The notes: generated from the sequence alone by a model not told the origin. A DNA stretch of 44,435 bases from Anaerolineales bacterium (GCA_013140605.1 JABFSL010000082.1:1-44435); one strand, 5' to 3'; shown: positions 1 through 7,921, counted from the first letter of the stretch. Program-made: numbers and translations.

Positions 1-1
1 T

Positions 2-529
2 GACATACCTTTTTACGCACATTTGGGGAATGGGGCTTTGATCCTGAAGATCCCTGAGGGAAAAGAAAAAACAGATCTGATGATCTATAACCCAACGTTG
101 AATCGCAGGAACTTTGTTTTGAGTTTTGATTTGAGATTTGGAGAAACTCAACCCGATGATTATGTAAGATTCCAATTCAATCCAACTACGGATCAAAATT
201 TTTCCCTTGATCTATCCAAAGATAAAAATTGGAATTTCCGCTGGGTCTTTCATAATGACTGGAAATCCATCACAGGTGAATACGACCAGTTTCCACCGGA
301 GCGGATCAATGTGGTATTCATCGTACAGGGAAGTGAGTGCGCGATTTATCTTAATCATGCTCCTCTGGATTATTCGAGCATTTGCATGGCCGCCTCAAGG
401 TTTCGGCCGTCTACACGGTCTGTGTCTTTCCACATGATCGCGGTTCCCGATCACACTGCCATTGTCAATATTGATAATGTGAAGATGTGGGATTTGGATG
501 AGCCCCCAGTCTTTATCGGCCATCCATAG
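2..529 (+). CDS. C-terminal part of a protein with a concanavalin/LamG-like domain (5' cut)
   Basis: The frame is open from the window edge (DIPFYAHLGNG...) to the TAG at 527-529, so this is the 3' part of a longer gene; the in-frame TTG at 23 has no ribosome site and is probably internal. The visible 175 residues are strand-rich with alternating aromatic and polar residues. The segment VVFIVQGSECAIYLN followed near the end by AIVNIDNVKMWDL resembles the last strands of DUF1080/LamG-type jelly rolls seen in secreted Chloroflexota proteins. No catalytic residues can be named. The domain call is fold-level pattern recognition only; the full function needs the upstream sequence. Confidence 0.55.
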   Translation, partial: DIPFYAHLGNGALILKIPEGKEKTDLMIYNPTLNRRNFVLSFDLRFGETQPDDYVRFQFNPTTDQNFSLDLSKDKNWNFRWVFHNDWKSITGEYDQFPPERINVVFIVQGSECAIYLNHAPLDYSSICMAASRFRPSTRSVSFHMIAVPDHTAIVNIDNVKMWDLDEPPVFIGHP

Positions 530-644
530 CGGATTTTCCCTATGGCTGCCGCGCATCGGACCGCGCTGAAGCCTGCTCTGTGCGCTGCGCGAAATGCTGA
601 TTCCAGGCTGGGTGTTTTAGCCGAGGCCAGGGAAAAGCAACAAC

Positions 645-699
645 ATAAGTTAATCAAAAAATCGGAACAGCAACTGTTCCGATTTTTTGATTAACTTAT
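645..699. terminator. Bidirectional 26-bp perfect palindromic terminator
   Basis: Arms 645-670 and 674-699 are exact reverse complements with a CAA loop (671-673). The stem contains an A-run on one side and a T-run on the other, so it can act on either strand. It lies between the cut plus-strand gene and the minus-strand small gene, whose stop codon (699-701) shares its last base with the stem. Confidence 0.8.
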
Positions 700-851
700 T
701 ATTTCGACGCTGGTATAACGCGCTTCTTTTTCTTTAAAACTACTGTGCCCGGAATACTGTTTCTGCGGGCTTCCTGTTTTACGAGGCGATTATGTTTCGC
801 CACACCTTTAGAGGGTCGTTTGGCTTTGGTCTTGACTGCTGTTGTTTCCAA
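699..851 (-). CDS. Small basic protein, 50 aa
   Basis: A 50-codon frame with a TTG start (849-851) and an AAAGGAG ribosome site at 859-865, seven bases upstream. The product starts METTAVKTKAKRPSK and ends in a KKKKRVIPASK tail; about a third of residues are Lys or Arg, suggesting nucleic-acid binding or a role like small basic stress proteins. The ribosome site overlaps the stop codon of the CsbD-like gene upstream, so the two are probably translated together. I do not recognise a family. The strong ribosome site and exact fit between the upstream stop and the terminator make it likely to be a real gene despite its size. Confidence 0.65.
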   Translation of the reverse strand: METTAVKTKAKRPSKGVAKHNRLVKQEARRNSIPGTVVLKKKKRVIPASK

Positions 852-863
852 TGTATTGCTCCT

Positions 864-1097
864 TTAGGTACTGCTTCTATTTTTAGATTCGTATTCCGCC
901 CAGAATTTGCCAACTTCTTCTCTGGCCTTCTGACGGGTATGCCCATATTTGACTTGCAGCATGGTGACGAATTTATCGAACTTCACCTCTGCTTTATCTA
1001 CTTTAATTAGATCGTACTCAACCATGAGACTCCACTTGGCGTTGATCTGGCCGCGGATTTGATCCCATTTTTCTTCGAAGATCGTTTTGTTCATCAT
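864..1097 (-). CDS. CsbD-like general stress protein, 77 aa
   Basis: Starting at the first of two adjacent ATGs (1095-1097), with a GAGGAG site at 1104-1109, the product MMNKTIFEEKWDQIRGQ... shows the CsbD pattern: WDQIRGQINAKW near the N-terminus, then a KVDKAEVKFDKFV helix and a YGHTRQKAREEVGKFW helix near the end. The longer open frame to 1226 lacks a start signal and looks non-coding. CsbD-family proteins are abundant small hydrophilic stress proteins whose molecular role is unknown. It is followed directly by the 50-aa basic gene, giving a two-gene transcript ending in the 26-bp palindrome. Confidence 0.8.
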   Translation of the reverse strand: MMNKTIFEEKWDQIRGQINAKWSLMVEYDLIKVDKAEVKFDKFVTMLQVKYGHTRQKAREEVGKFWAEYESKNRSST

Positions 1098-1128
1098 CTC
1101 GTTCTCCTCATACCCCTTAAATAGTTTG

Positions 1129-1149
1129 ACGCACCTTTTCAAGGCGCGT
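1129..1149 (-). promoter_or_regulatory. Leader hairpin upstream of the CsbD gene
   Basis: Bases 1129-1137 and 1141-1149 pair over nine positions with one G-U (on the minus-strand RNA) around a three-base loop. Read on the minus strand it lies about 30 bases before the CsbD start. Read on the plus strand it is followed by six Ts and would look like a terminator, but no plus-strand gene precedes it. Confidence 0.35.
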
Positions 1150-1286
1150 TTTTTCCATGATTGGATTTTTGGAAGGTATAGTAGGATGCTTACAAGCGAT
1201 GATCCAAATCCCCCGCATATATGCAATTTACCAATTGATAACCTGATTTCATTGTACTACGTACTGTGGATAATACTAGTGCGGAT

Positions 1287-1418
1287 CGGCAATTCTCGTT
1301 ATGAACATGTCGCTGCGAGGCGCTCTTGTTTTTTGCCGAAGCAGTCTCCTCGTAACAGGGGATTGCTTCGTCGGGAAGAACAAGAGTCCTCCTCGCAACG
1401 ACATATTGAGAATTGCTG
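1287..1418. repeat. 132-bp palindromic MITE-like element with 9-bp target duplication
   Basis: The element is a long imperfect palindrome whose ends read GCAATTCTC (1289-1297) and GAGAATTGC (1408-1416); inner arms carry TGCGAGG.GCTCTTG and CAAGAG.CCTCGCA. It is bordered by AGTGCGGAT at 1278-1286 and again at 1419-1427, a clear target-site duplication. It carries no gene. A degenerate relative lies at 28748-28834. Together with hairpins it fills most of the 567-bp gap between the CsbD gene and the UMF1 transporter. Confidence 0.75.
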
Positions 1419-1514
1419 AGTGCGGATTGATTTTTCTTTGCACCTCCTAAAATACTCAACTGACTTTAGATTCGCTCGTTACCTTCTCGCAGGTTCTCCT
1501 TTGTGAGTTGCGAA

Positions 1515-1544
1515 TTGAAGATTTATTTTTCATGGTGATATACT
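1515..1544 (+). promoter_or_regulatory. Putative sigma70 promoter for the UMF1 operon
   Basis: TTGAAG (1515-1520), an 18-base spacer and TATACT (1539-1544). It would start transcription near 1551, giving a leader of about 115 bases before the transporter ATG at 1665. Confidence 0.5.
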
Positions 1545-1561
1545 TGCGCAAATCTTATACG

Positions 1562-1664
1562 GGCATGCCGCCCTGAGCCAATCCTCAGGATGCCGAAGCT
1601 TGCAATTCCACAACATGGCAACTGACTGGAGTGCCAATTCATACTCAGTGAGGAGGAAGGGACG
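1562..1664 (+). promoter_or_regulatory. Structured 5' leader of the UMF1 gene
   Basis: The leader folds on inspection: GGCAT (1562-1566) pairs with ATGCC (1590-1594) enclosing CCTGAG/CTCAGG (1572-1577, 1584-1589), and a second GGCA...TGCC hairpin follows near 1617-1635 before the AGGAGG ribosome site. I could not match it to a known riboswitch class. It may be regulatory or merely a stable leader. Confidence 0.35.
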
Positions 1665-2990
1665 ATGTCAAATATCGCACCGCAGGTTTTATCCACGCGT
1701 CGGGAGCGCGTGGCCTGGTATCTGTATGATTTTGGGAATTCTGCTTATGCCTCGGTAGTCTTGCTCGCAGTCTACTCGGCGTACTTTCAAAAGCAGGTGG
1801 TTGGCGGCGCCGAAGGTTCGAGAATATGGGGTTTGACCATTTCAGTGGCAATGATCCTTGTTGCGATTGCCGCGCCGATCATGGGGGCCATAGCCGATTA
1901 TTCCGGCGCAAAGAAACGATTTCTCTTTTTCTTCACAACACTATCCGTACTGTTCACAGCCTTGCTCTTTTTTACTCAAAAGGGAACGATCGCATTGGCG
2001 ATCATATTCTTCCTTCTTGCCGAAATTGGATATCGCGCCTCGCAAATTTTTTATGACGCGCTCCTGCCAGAGATCGCCGCGTCTCATGAGATGGGGCGCA
2101 TTGCCGGGACGGGTTGGGCCATCGGTTCAGCTGGCGGGATTGTTATTCTATTACTCATTCTTCCCCCAATCCTGATCACGAAAAGCAGCCTCCTGGTGGT
2201 GCGTGGTTCGCTTGTTGCCACTGCGATTTTCTTCGCGCTGGCATCGATCCCGATCTTCTTGAATCTTAATGAGCGCGCGAAGCCGCAGAAACTTCCACCC
2301 GGCGAAAATATTTTCAGCGTTGCATTCAAGCAATTGAGAGAAACGATCAAAGCAGCGCGCGGCTTCAACGAATTCTTGAAATTCATGCTTGCGTATCTGG
2401 TCTACAACGAAGGAGTGATCATCGCGCTTGATTTCGCGGCCATTCTCGGTGCGGTGTTGTTTGGTCTCGAGCAAACCGGGTTGATCATTTTCTTCATCCT
2501 TGTACAGGCAACCAATGTTGTTGGGGCGCTGCTTTTCGGAAACTTGCAGGATCGCTATGGTGGTAAACGCTCTCTCACAATATCGATCTTGTTGATGGTG
2601 GCCTGCATCATGGCCTTGTATTTTGCGCAGAACCAAACCCACTTTTTCATCATCGGCGGATTTGTCGGCATTGCAATGGCTGGCGTTCAATCGGTCAGCC
2701 GCGCTATGGTGGCCACATTTGCCCCGCAGAGTAAGAGCGGTGAGTTCTTTGGCTTCTTCGCATTGACCGGACGCACATCATCGTTCATTGGCCCTGCTGT
2801 GTTCGGATACCTCGCCGCAGAATTGACCTTGTGGTATCAGTCGCAGGGACAGAGCGTCGCGCTCGCCGAACAATCGGGACATCGTTTGGCGATCCTTTCG
2901 ATTGCCGCGTTCCTGATCGTTGGCTGGGCTTTGATGTTATTGGTCAATGAGAAGAAGGCGCGCGAAGCGGCAAACATGAACGCGCAATAG
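1665..2990 (+). CDS. UMF1-family MFS transporter (Atg22-like)
   Basis: 441 residues with about twelve hydrophobic helices. The N-terminal ERVAWYLYDFGNSAYAS and the following GLTISVAMILVAIAAPIMGAIADYSGAKK are typical of the UMF1 branch of the major facilitator superfamily (named for yeast Atg22), with a G-x-x-A-D-x-x-G-x-K-type loop between helices 2 and 3. The second half repeats the loop as LFGNLQDRYGGKR. The substrate of the bacterial family is not established; export of amino acids or small metabolites is possible. The AGGAGG site six to eight bases before the ATG fixes the start. The next gene begins at the base after its stop codon, so they form an operon with the SDR genes. Confidence 0.85.
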   Translation: MSNIAPQVLSTRRERVAWYLYDFGNSAYASVVLLAVYSAYFQKQVVGGAEGSRIWGLTISVAMILVAIAAPIMGAIADYSGAKKRFLFFFTTLSVLFTALLFFTQKGTIALAIIFFLLAEIGYRASQIFYDALLPEIAASHEMGRIAGTGWAIGSAGGIVILLLILPPILITKSSLLVVRGSLVATAIFFALASIPIFLNLNERAKPQKLPPGENIFSVAFKQLRETIKAARGFNEFLKFMLAYLVYNEGVIIALDFAAILGAVLFGLEQTGLIIFFILVQATNVVGALLFGNLQDRYGGKRSLTISILLMVACIMALYFAQNQTHFFIIGGFVGIAMAGVQSVSRAMVATFAPQSKSGEFFGFFALTGRTSSFIGPAVFGYLAAELTLWYQSQGQSVALAEQSGHRLAILSIAAFLIVGWALMLLVNEKKAREAANMNAQ

Positions 2991-3836
2991 ATGACTTTCA
3001 AGGCCGCGATCATCACCGGCGCTGCAAGCGGCATCGGCAAACATTGGGCAAACACCCTGCTGAAAAGGGGTGACGAATATCGTCTTGTGCTTGCCGATGT
3101 CAACGAACAGGGACTGCGCGAAGCGTTTACGCCCAATCAGTTTGTGCATCTTCACACGCTGGACATTCGCTCGGTGGAGCAGTGGCAACGTGTTGTGGAT
3201 GATACGATTCAAAATTTTGGACAAATTGATTATTTGTTTAATATCGCTGGCATTAGCTGCCAATCCTTTTTTCTGTTGCAACCTATCGAGAATATTGATC
3301 TGGTGATCGACATCAACTTGAAAGGCCCATTGATCGGTATGCGGCTTGTGGGTGACGTGATGAAGAGACAGAGATCAGGTCACATCATCAATGTCAGTTC
3401 GCTTGCGGGGCTTTCCCCCACGCCCGGGAATGGACTCTACTCCGCCGCAAAAGCTGGATTAAGAAACGCGTCCATCGCCGCCGCAATTGAGTGGCGGACG
3501 ATGGGTGTTTTCGTCACTGTCATCGCTCCCGACCTCGTTGACACGCCCATCATGCAAAAGCACCTTGAAAGCGGGCATGAAGAAGTCGCGTTGACCTACA
3601 CTGGCGTCACGCTAACCGTTCACGATCTGGAGAATGCCTTTTGGAAAGCCATGCGCGAAAAGCCGTTGGAGATTAACCTTCCGCGTTGGCGGGGCTGGCT
3701 GACCAAATTGAATCATCTCAACCCGTCGATCATGCTATGGTTGTATGAACCCATGAAACGGCGTGGCATGAAACGCCTTGAACAAATCCGCAGACAGAGA
3801 TTGGGGCAGGAAAATGGATCAGACTCGTTATCGTAA
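2991..3836 (+). CDS. Short-chain dehydrogenase/reductase
   Basis: 281 residues of classical SDR type. TGAASGIG at residues 9-16 is the NAD(P) Rossmann loop, FNIAG is the NxAG-type structural motif, VSSLAG carries the catalytic Ser, and LYSAAKAGL supplies the Tyr and Lys of the YxxxK pair. Acidic LADVNE after strand 2 favours NAD over NADP. The C-terminal stretch (about residues 220-281, RWRGWLTKLNHLNPSIMLWLYEPMKRR) is hydrophobic and basic, suggesting membrane association or a lipophilic substrate. ATG follows immediately after the transporter stop, and the 3' end overlaps the next gene by 23 bases. Substrate unknown. Confidence 0.85.
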   Translation: MTFKAAIITGAASGIGKHWANTLLKRGDEYRLVLADVNEQGLREAFTPNQFVHLHTLDIRSVEQWQRVVDDTIQNFGQIDYLFNIAGISCQSFFLLQPIENIDLVIDINLKGPLIGMRLVGDVMKRQRSGHIINVSSLAGLSPTPGNGLYSAAKAGLRNASIAAAIEWRTMGVFVTVIAPDLVDTPIMQKHLESGHEEVALTYTGVTLTVHDLENAFWKAMREKPLEINLPRWRGWLTKLNHLNPSIMLWLYEPMKRRGMKRLEQIRRQRLGQENGSDSLS

Positions 3837-4794
3837 AGTATTCATCACAGGCGCGCTTGGCTTTGTGGGACGCGCTCTTTCAGCACGTTATCGCGAATTA
3901 GGCGCGGTGACCCGTGGACTTGATGTTCGCGCCGATGCCTCTGTTAATGTTGTGGCGGGTGATGTTTCCCGTCCCGAAGAGTGGCAGGATTTGTTGAATG
4001 GCTGTGACCTTGTCATCCATACCGCAGCTATCGTGACCAACAACGTCTCGCGGGCAGAAGCATGGCGGGTCAATGTGCTTGGCACGCGCCGCGTATTGGA
4101 TGCGTCCATCAAAGCAGGTGTAAAACGCTTTGTGCATGTCTCTTCGCTGGCAGCGATGCGATTCATCCTCGAAGATCAAGCCGATGAATCTGCGCCCGTG
4201 ATGCCGACGGGCAATCCCTACGTTGATACAAAAATAGCAAGCGAGCAGGTCGTGCTTGCCGCATATTCGGCTGGCGAAATTCCCTGCACCATCATTCGCC
4301 CCGCAGATATTTACGGCCCCAACTCCCGCCCGTGGACATTGATTCCCGTCCAGATGATCCAAAAAGGTTTGTTCCTTTTGCCTGCGCATGGTCAGGGCGT
4401 GTTTCGCGCCATCTATATTGATGACCTCGTGAATGGCGTGATGCTCTCTGCAGAGAAAGATAAAGGCATTGGGCAGATCTTCATCCTCGGCGGCGAAGTT
4501 GCGACAACCTGCGAAAAATTCTTTGGTCATTATTACCGCATGATGGGGAAGGGCGGTCCGCGCATGTTAAGCACATCCACGGCAGTTGCGATTGCGGAGG
4601 CTGGGCGGATGATCTTCAAATTGCTCGGCAAACCCACTGAACTGGGGCGCGGCGCGATGGAAATGCTGTCAAAGAAAAATACAGTATCGAATAAAAAAGC
4701 TCACGACCTGCTGGGTTGGTATCCGCTGGTGGATCTGGATGAGGGGATGAGAAGAACGGAAATTTGGTTGAGAGAACAAAAAATAATTGTGTGA
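3814..4794 (+). CDS. NAD-dependent epimerase/dehydratase family protein (extended SDR)
   Basis: 326 residues from ATG 3814; a longer frame begins at a TTG (3778) but GGCAGG just before 3814 and the motif position favour the ATG. FITGALGFVGRAL is the GxxGxxG Rossmann loop, VIHTAAI follows strand 4, VSSLAAM and NPYVDTKIASE give the Ser and the YxxxK pair, and IIRPADIYGP is the usual extended-SDR strand. Resembles the 3-beta-hydroxysteroid-dehydrogenase/epimerase group; sugar, sterol or polyketide-like substrates are all possible. Overlap with the upstream SDR suggests translational coupling and a shared pathway. Confidence 0.85.
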   Translation: MDQTRYRKVFITGALGFVGRALSARYRELGAVTRGLDVRADASVNVVAGDVSRPEEWQDLLNGCDLVIHTAAIVTNNVSRAEAWRVNVLGTRRVLDASIKAGVKRFVHVSSLAAMRFILEDQADESAPVMPTGNPYVDTKIASEQVVLAAYSAGEIPCTIIRPADIYGPNSRPWTLIPVQMIQKGLFLLPAHGQGVFRAIYIDDLVNGVMLSAEKDKGIGQIFILGGEVATTCEKFFGHYYRMMGKGGPRMLSTSTAVAIAEAGRMIFKLLGKPTELGRGAMEMLSKKNTVSNKKAHDLLGWYPLVDLDEGMRRTEIWLREQKIIV

Positions 4795-4800
4795 AATTCA

Positions 4801-4877
4801 TTAAACACAAAGGACACCAAGTACACGAAGGTGTTAAGGTTTTTTTCCTTTGTGATCTTTGTGCCCTTCGTGTTTAA
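4801..4877. repeat. Imperfect palindromic repeat (CACGAAGG type)
   Basis: Arms 4801-4831 and 4847-4877 pair at 25 of 31 positions; both ends read TTAAACAC/GTGTTTAA and the interior is built from CACAAAGG/CACGAAGG-like units. It fills the gap between the epimerase and the ThDP enzyme. Similar CACAAAG/CTTCGTG wording occurs inside the MITE at 37812-37935, but the ends differ. It could also attenuate read-through between the two genes. Confidence 0.6.
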
Positions 4878-4897
4878 ATCTTTTGGAGGAGGAACTC

Positions 4898-6610
4898 ATG
4901 ACTGAAATAACTGTTGGTGAATTGCTGGCGAGGTGTTTACAGGCCGAAGGCATCGAAATGATGTTCGGCATCATTGATGGCGCGCATATTCCATTCACAG
5001 TACATGCGCCGAAGCATGGCATACGGCATGTCAACTGCCGGCATGAAGAAGGCGCTGTCCATTTGGCGGAGGGATATTCACGCACGAACGGCAAGCCAAG
5101 CGTGGTTATCGCGAGTCCGGGACCTGGCGGGGCGAATATGCTGGCGGGGATTTCTTCGGCGTATGCCGAGGGACATCCTGTCATTGCAATTGCTTGCACA
5201 CGCCGCCGTCTCACTACTGACCCGGAGCGGGGCGGAGCATGGCAGGCAACCAATCTTGTGGACATGGCCAAGCCCATCACAAAATATAGCGCACTTGTCC
5301 GTCAGCCAGAGAGACTGCCTGAGATGATGCGGGCAGCTTTCCGCGCGGCGTTGACCGGGCGTCCCGGGCCGGTGTTCATCGCCATTCCAGATGAAATGCT
5401 TGGCATGAAAATTGACGATGAGAAAATCCCCGTCTATCCATCGTCACAATATCGCATGACAAATATGGGAGCAGGTGACCCTGCATGGATTGAAGAGGCA
5501 GCGGAATTGTTGGCAAATGCGAAACGTCCATTTTTACATGCGGGGAAGGGCGTGTTGTGGGCGGATGCTTCCAAGGAATTTATCGAGTTGAGTGATTATC
5601 TCGCGGCGGGTATGAGCACATCCATGGGTGCGCGCGGCGCAGTGCCCGAAGATCATCCGCGATATTTTTTCGTGTTCGATATGCAGGCCTCATCGCTCGC
5701 AAAGAATGAAGCGGATGTGATTCTGGTGGTCGGCTCGCGCCTCGGTGAATATGACGGTTGGGGTTCTCATCCAGCGTGGGGAAAACCTTCGGAGCAGAAC
5801 ACAATTCAAATCGATGTTGATGCGAATTCCATCGGGTTGAATCGGCCCGTTGATGTGGGCATCCTCGCAGACGCGAAATCTGCGCTTAAGGCGATCTTAT
5901 CCAAAGTAAAAGAAAAGAGACAAGCACGAACCGAAATGGAAGACTTGCCGCGTTATCGCGAGTTGACCCAGCAAACGCAGATGCAGGGATTCCAATTTTT
6001 GATGGCAGAGCCAACGCACGGACTAAACCCCGGGCAGATGGTTTTCAACGCACGCGCTTTTTTCCCGCGCAATGCGGTGACGGTGCTCGACGGCGGCAAT
6101 ACAACGTTGTGGGGCGTGGCCTTCAATCAGATTTTTGAGCCGCGCAGTTTTCTGTATTCGGTGAAGATGGGCTATCTCGGAACGGGCGTGCCGTTTGCGA
6201 TCGGTGCGAAACTTGCCGCTCCCGAGCGCGTTGTCTATTGCATCACGGGCGATGGCGCGGTGGGCTTCAACATCATGGAAATGGAAACTGCGTTGCGCGA
6301 GAACGCGCAGATCATTGTCCTCGTTGCGGTGGACGATGGCTGGGGCATGGAACGCAGCGCGCATAATTTTGGCGGTGTTCCAATTGAGCAACAGCAAGGT
6401 GTAAATATTTCAGGCGAGATGCGCTATGATTTGATCGCGCAGGGGATGGGATGCTACGGTGAAAAAGTGGACTCTGTGGGCGAACTGCCCGCCGCTCTCC
6501 AACGGGCAGTTGATTCCGGTAAACCGGCATTGCTGCATGTGACGGTTGATTCTGTCCTCAACACCGACCCGCCCGGGTATAAACAATTCAGGTATGTAAG
6601 GACGTTGTAG
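4898..6610 (+). CDS. Thiamine-diphosphate-dependent enzyme, acetolactate synthase-like
   Basis: 570 residues from an ATG preceded by GGAGGAGG (4885-4892). Three domains as in the acetolactate synthase/pyruvate oxidase group: N-terminal Pyr domain with the catalytic Glu in CRHEEGAVHLAEGYSR (about residue 52), SPGPGGANMLAGISSAY, a central domain (about 190-350), and a C-terminal PP domain with GDGAVGFNIMEMETA. The second metal-site motif ends in VDDGWG where most relatives have NN, so Asp replaces the usual Asn ligand. No regulatory subunit gene is nearby, and the neighbours are SDR enzymes rather than ilv genes, so true acetolactate synthase is doubtful; a decarboxylase or lyase acting on a 2-oxo acid is more likely. 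A terminator palindrome follows seven bases after the stop. Confidence 0.8.
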   Translation: MTEITVGELLARCLQAEGIEMMFGIIDGAHIPFTVHAPKHGIRHVNCRHEEGAVHLAEGYSRTNGKPSVVIASPGPGGANMLAGISSAYAEGHPVIAIACTRRRLTTDPERGGAWQATNLVDMAKPITKYSALVRQPERLPEMMRAAFRAALTGRPGPVFIAIPDEMLGMKIDDEKIPVYPSSQYRMTNMGAGDPAWIEEAAELLANAKRPFLHAGKGVLWADASKEFIELSDYLAAGMSTSMGARGAVPEDHPRYFFVFDMQASSLAKNEADVILVVGSRLGEYDGWGSHPAWGKPSEQNTIQIDVDANSIGLNRPVDVGILADAKSALKAILSKVKEKRQARTEMEDLPRYRELTQQTQMQGFQFLMAEPTHGLNPGQMVFNARAFFPRNAVTVLDGGNTTLWGVAFNQIFEPRSFLYSVKMGYLGTGVPFAIGAKLAAPERVVYCITGDGAVGFNIMEMETALRENAQIIVLVAVDDGWGMERSAHNFGGVPIEQQQGVNISGEMRYDLIAQGMGCYGEKVDSVGELPAALQRAVDSGKPALLHVTVDSVLNTDPPGYKQFRYVRTL

Positions 6611-6616
6611 AAAGCG

Positions 6617-6654
6617 AAACGGCCTCGTTGACATTATGTCCCGAGACCGTTTTT
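6617..6654. terminator. Terminator-like palindrome, copy 1 of a local repeat family
   Basis: AAACGGCCTCG and CGAGACCGTTT form the outer stem, with GACA/TGTC inside and a T-run after it. It sits between the convergent ThDP and coiled-coil genes and can serve both. Near-identical copies occur at 8028, 8984, 10761 and 11541, with a half copy at 11693. Confidence 0.8.
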
Positions 6655-6679
6655 ATTATGAGGTAATGTCGCCGAATGG

Positions 6680-7489
6680 CTATTGATAAGGAACGTGAAG
6701 ATAACCGAGAATGGGCGCAAAATTGAGCCTTTGGGCGATAATTCCCAATGGTGTCATACCTATGACGAATCTATCCCCGTTTATCTCATAGTAAAACATG
6801 GCATAGCCGCCTTCATAGTAAACGATGTCGCCAATCGAAGGCTCACTAACAGGTTCCAATATTTGCCAGGGCTTTGCATCAACATTGTAGTTCCCCGAGA
6901 CAAGCCCGAAATGTTGTAATACGTAAACTGAAAAATTCGGCGAGTTAAACCCTTCAACTTCGGAAAAACCGTTTCGATTCCAACCCACATTGGAATATTG
7001 AAGTTCCTGAATATAGTATAGAACATCTGATTGAAAAGGAAAGAAAGATAAGGAATTTTTCTCGTCTATTGCGTCTATTGAATATGAGTTTGCCAGGAAA
7101 ACATTGGCGCTTTTCAATTCTTCATTTGCTTGATCCAGGTCCTTTTGGGTATTATCGAGTTCTTTCTGAATGTTTTCCAATTCCCTGGTTGTACTATTCA
7201 ATTGATCCTGGACGGTAGTTAGAGCAGTATTCGCCTGGTCAAGTTGTTTCCTGGTATCTTGTAAAGCAATGGTTGAGGTATTCAATTCGCTGGTGGTTTT
7301 ATCCAGCTTCACTTGAACCTCAACAAGTTTTTGCCCATAGTTTTGAATTTGCCAGACGGTATAACTCAATAGAATAACCCCGAAAAGTAATGGAATTATA
7401 GTGAACAACCATGCTCGACGACGGGCCTTTTGTTCATATTGCTCGATGTTCTTGTTGAGGGATTCCATGTGTTCTGAAGATGTATCCAT
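6680..7489 (-). CDS. Membrane-anchored coiled-coil protein with a C-terminal NlpC/P60-like domain
   Basis: 269 residues. One transmembrane helix (about 29-47, FTIIPLLFGVILLSYTVW) after a basic RRR stop-transfer, then an extended coiled coil (about 50-130) with repeats such as KELDNTQKDLDQANEEL, then a globular domain (about 150-269). That domain has FNSPNFSVYVLQHFGLVS and IGDIVYYEGGYAMFYYE followed by FVIGMTPLGI, which follows the order of NlpC/P60 or CHAP amidase motifs, but the positions of the catalytic Cys and His hold Asn/Ser and Tyr/Ala. It is therefore probably a non-catalytic wall-binding domain, if the relation is right. It follows the two-TM gene by 15 bases in one transcript. Confidence 0.6.
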   Translation of the reverse strand: MDTSSEHMESLNKNIEQYEQKARRRAWLFTIIPLLFGVILLSYTVWQIQNYGQKLVEVQVKLDKTTSELNTSTIALQDTRKQLDQANTALTTVQDQLNSTTRELENIQKELDNTQKDLDQANEELKSANVFLANSYSIDAIDEKNSLSFFPFQSDVLYYIQELQYSNVGWNRNGFSEVEGFNSPNFSVYVLQHFGLVSGNYNVDAKPWQILEPVSEPSIGDIVYYEGGYAMFYYEINGDRFVIGMTPLGIIAQRLNFAPILGYLHVPYQ

Positions 7490-7504
7490 GATTAATTCAT
7501 ACCT

Positions 7505-7900
7505 TTAGCTGAGCGCTGTCTTTTCAAGGACTTTCCAAATTAATTCTTCCAACCGTTTTTGCGAGTCTTCCCTCTTTGATTTGGGAGTGCTTTTTAGATT
7601 TTGCATTTGTACTTTGATGGTTTCAAACGCCTGAATTTTCTCTTTTCGATTAAGGATTTCCTTGACCTGAAATGCGCTCAATGATGATACAAAAGCGCCT
7701 CCCATACCGAATAACCCTTTAAATGTGTCTGGAATGATGGGGGATTTGGGATCGAGCCAGAATGGAGAGACAAAAGCTATTGTAATAACAACAATGCCCA
7801 AAGTAACCAGACCCGCGGCAAAAAGCACATAATACCGAATGGCTCGGCGCTGGTTCTGGATTAATTGTTCGAGAAACGCATCGTTATTTGACACAACCAT
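7505..7900 (-). CDS. Two-TM membrane protein of unknown function
   Basis: 131 residues: a short N-terminal segment LEQLIQNQRRAIRYYV, a hydrophobic helix (about 24-46), a second hydrophobic stretch (about 63-80) and a charged, probably helical C-terminal half (KEILNRKEKIQAFETIKVQMQNL) that would lie in the cytoplasm. No family recognised. It is the first gene of a two-gene unit with the membrane coiled-coil protein; both being membrane proteins with helical extramembrane parts suggests they act together. Confidence 0.65.
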   Translation of the reverse strand: MVVSNNDAFLEQLIQNQRRAIRYYVLFAAGLVTLGIVVITIAFVSPFWLDPKSPIIPDTFKGLFGMGGAFVSSLSAFQVKEILNRKEKIQAFETIKVQMQNLKSTPKSKREDSQKRLEELIWKVLEKTALS

Positions 7901-7921
7901 TAGGCTTTGATTCCTAGCCCT

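Noticed and set aside
451-657. Minus-strand frame of 68 codons at the end of the first gene
   Set aside because: No ribosome site, runs into the terminator stem and mirrors coding sequence of the plus-strand gene.
1190-1459. Open frames across the palindromic element on both strands
   Set aside because: They only reflect the inverted-repeat sequence; no start signal and no protein-like composition.
1562-1664. Calling the UMF1 leader a cobalamin, TPP or SAM riboswitch
   Set aside because: None of the core conserved strings of those classes is present in the right order.
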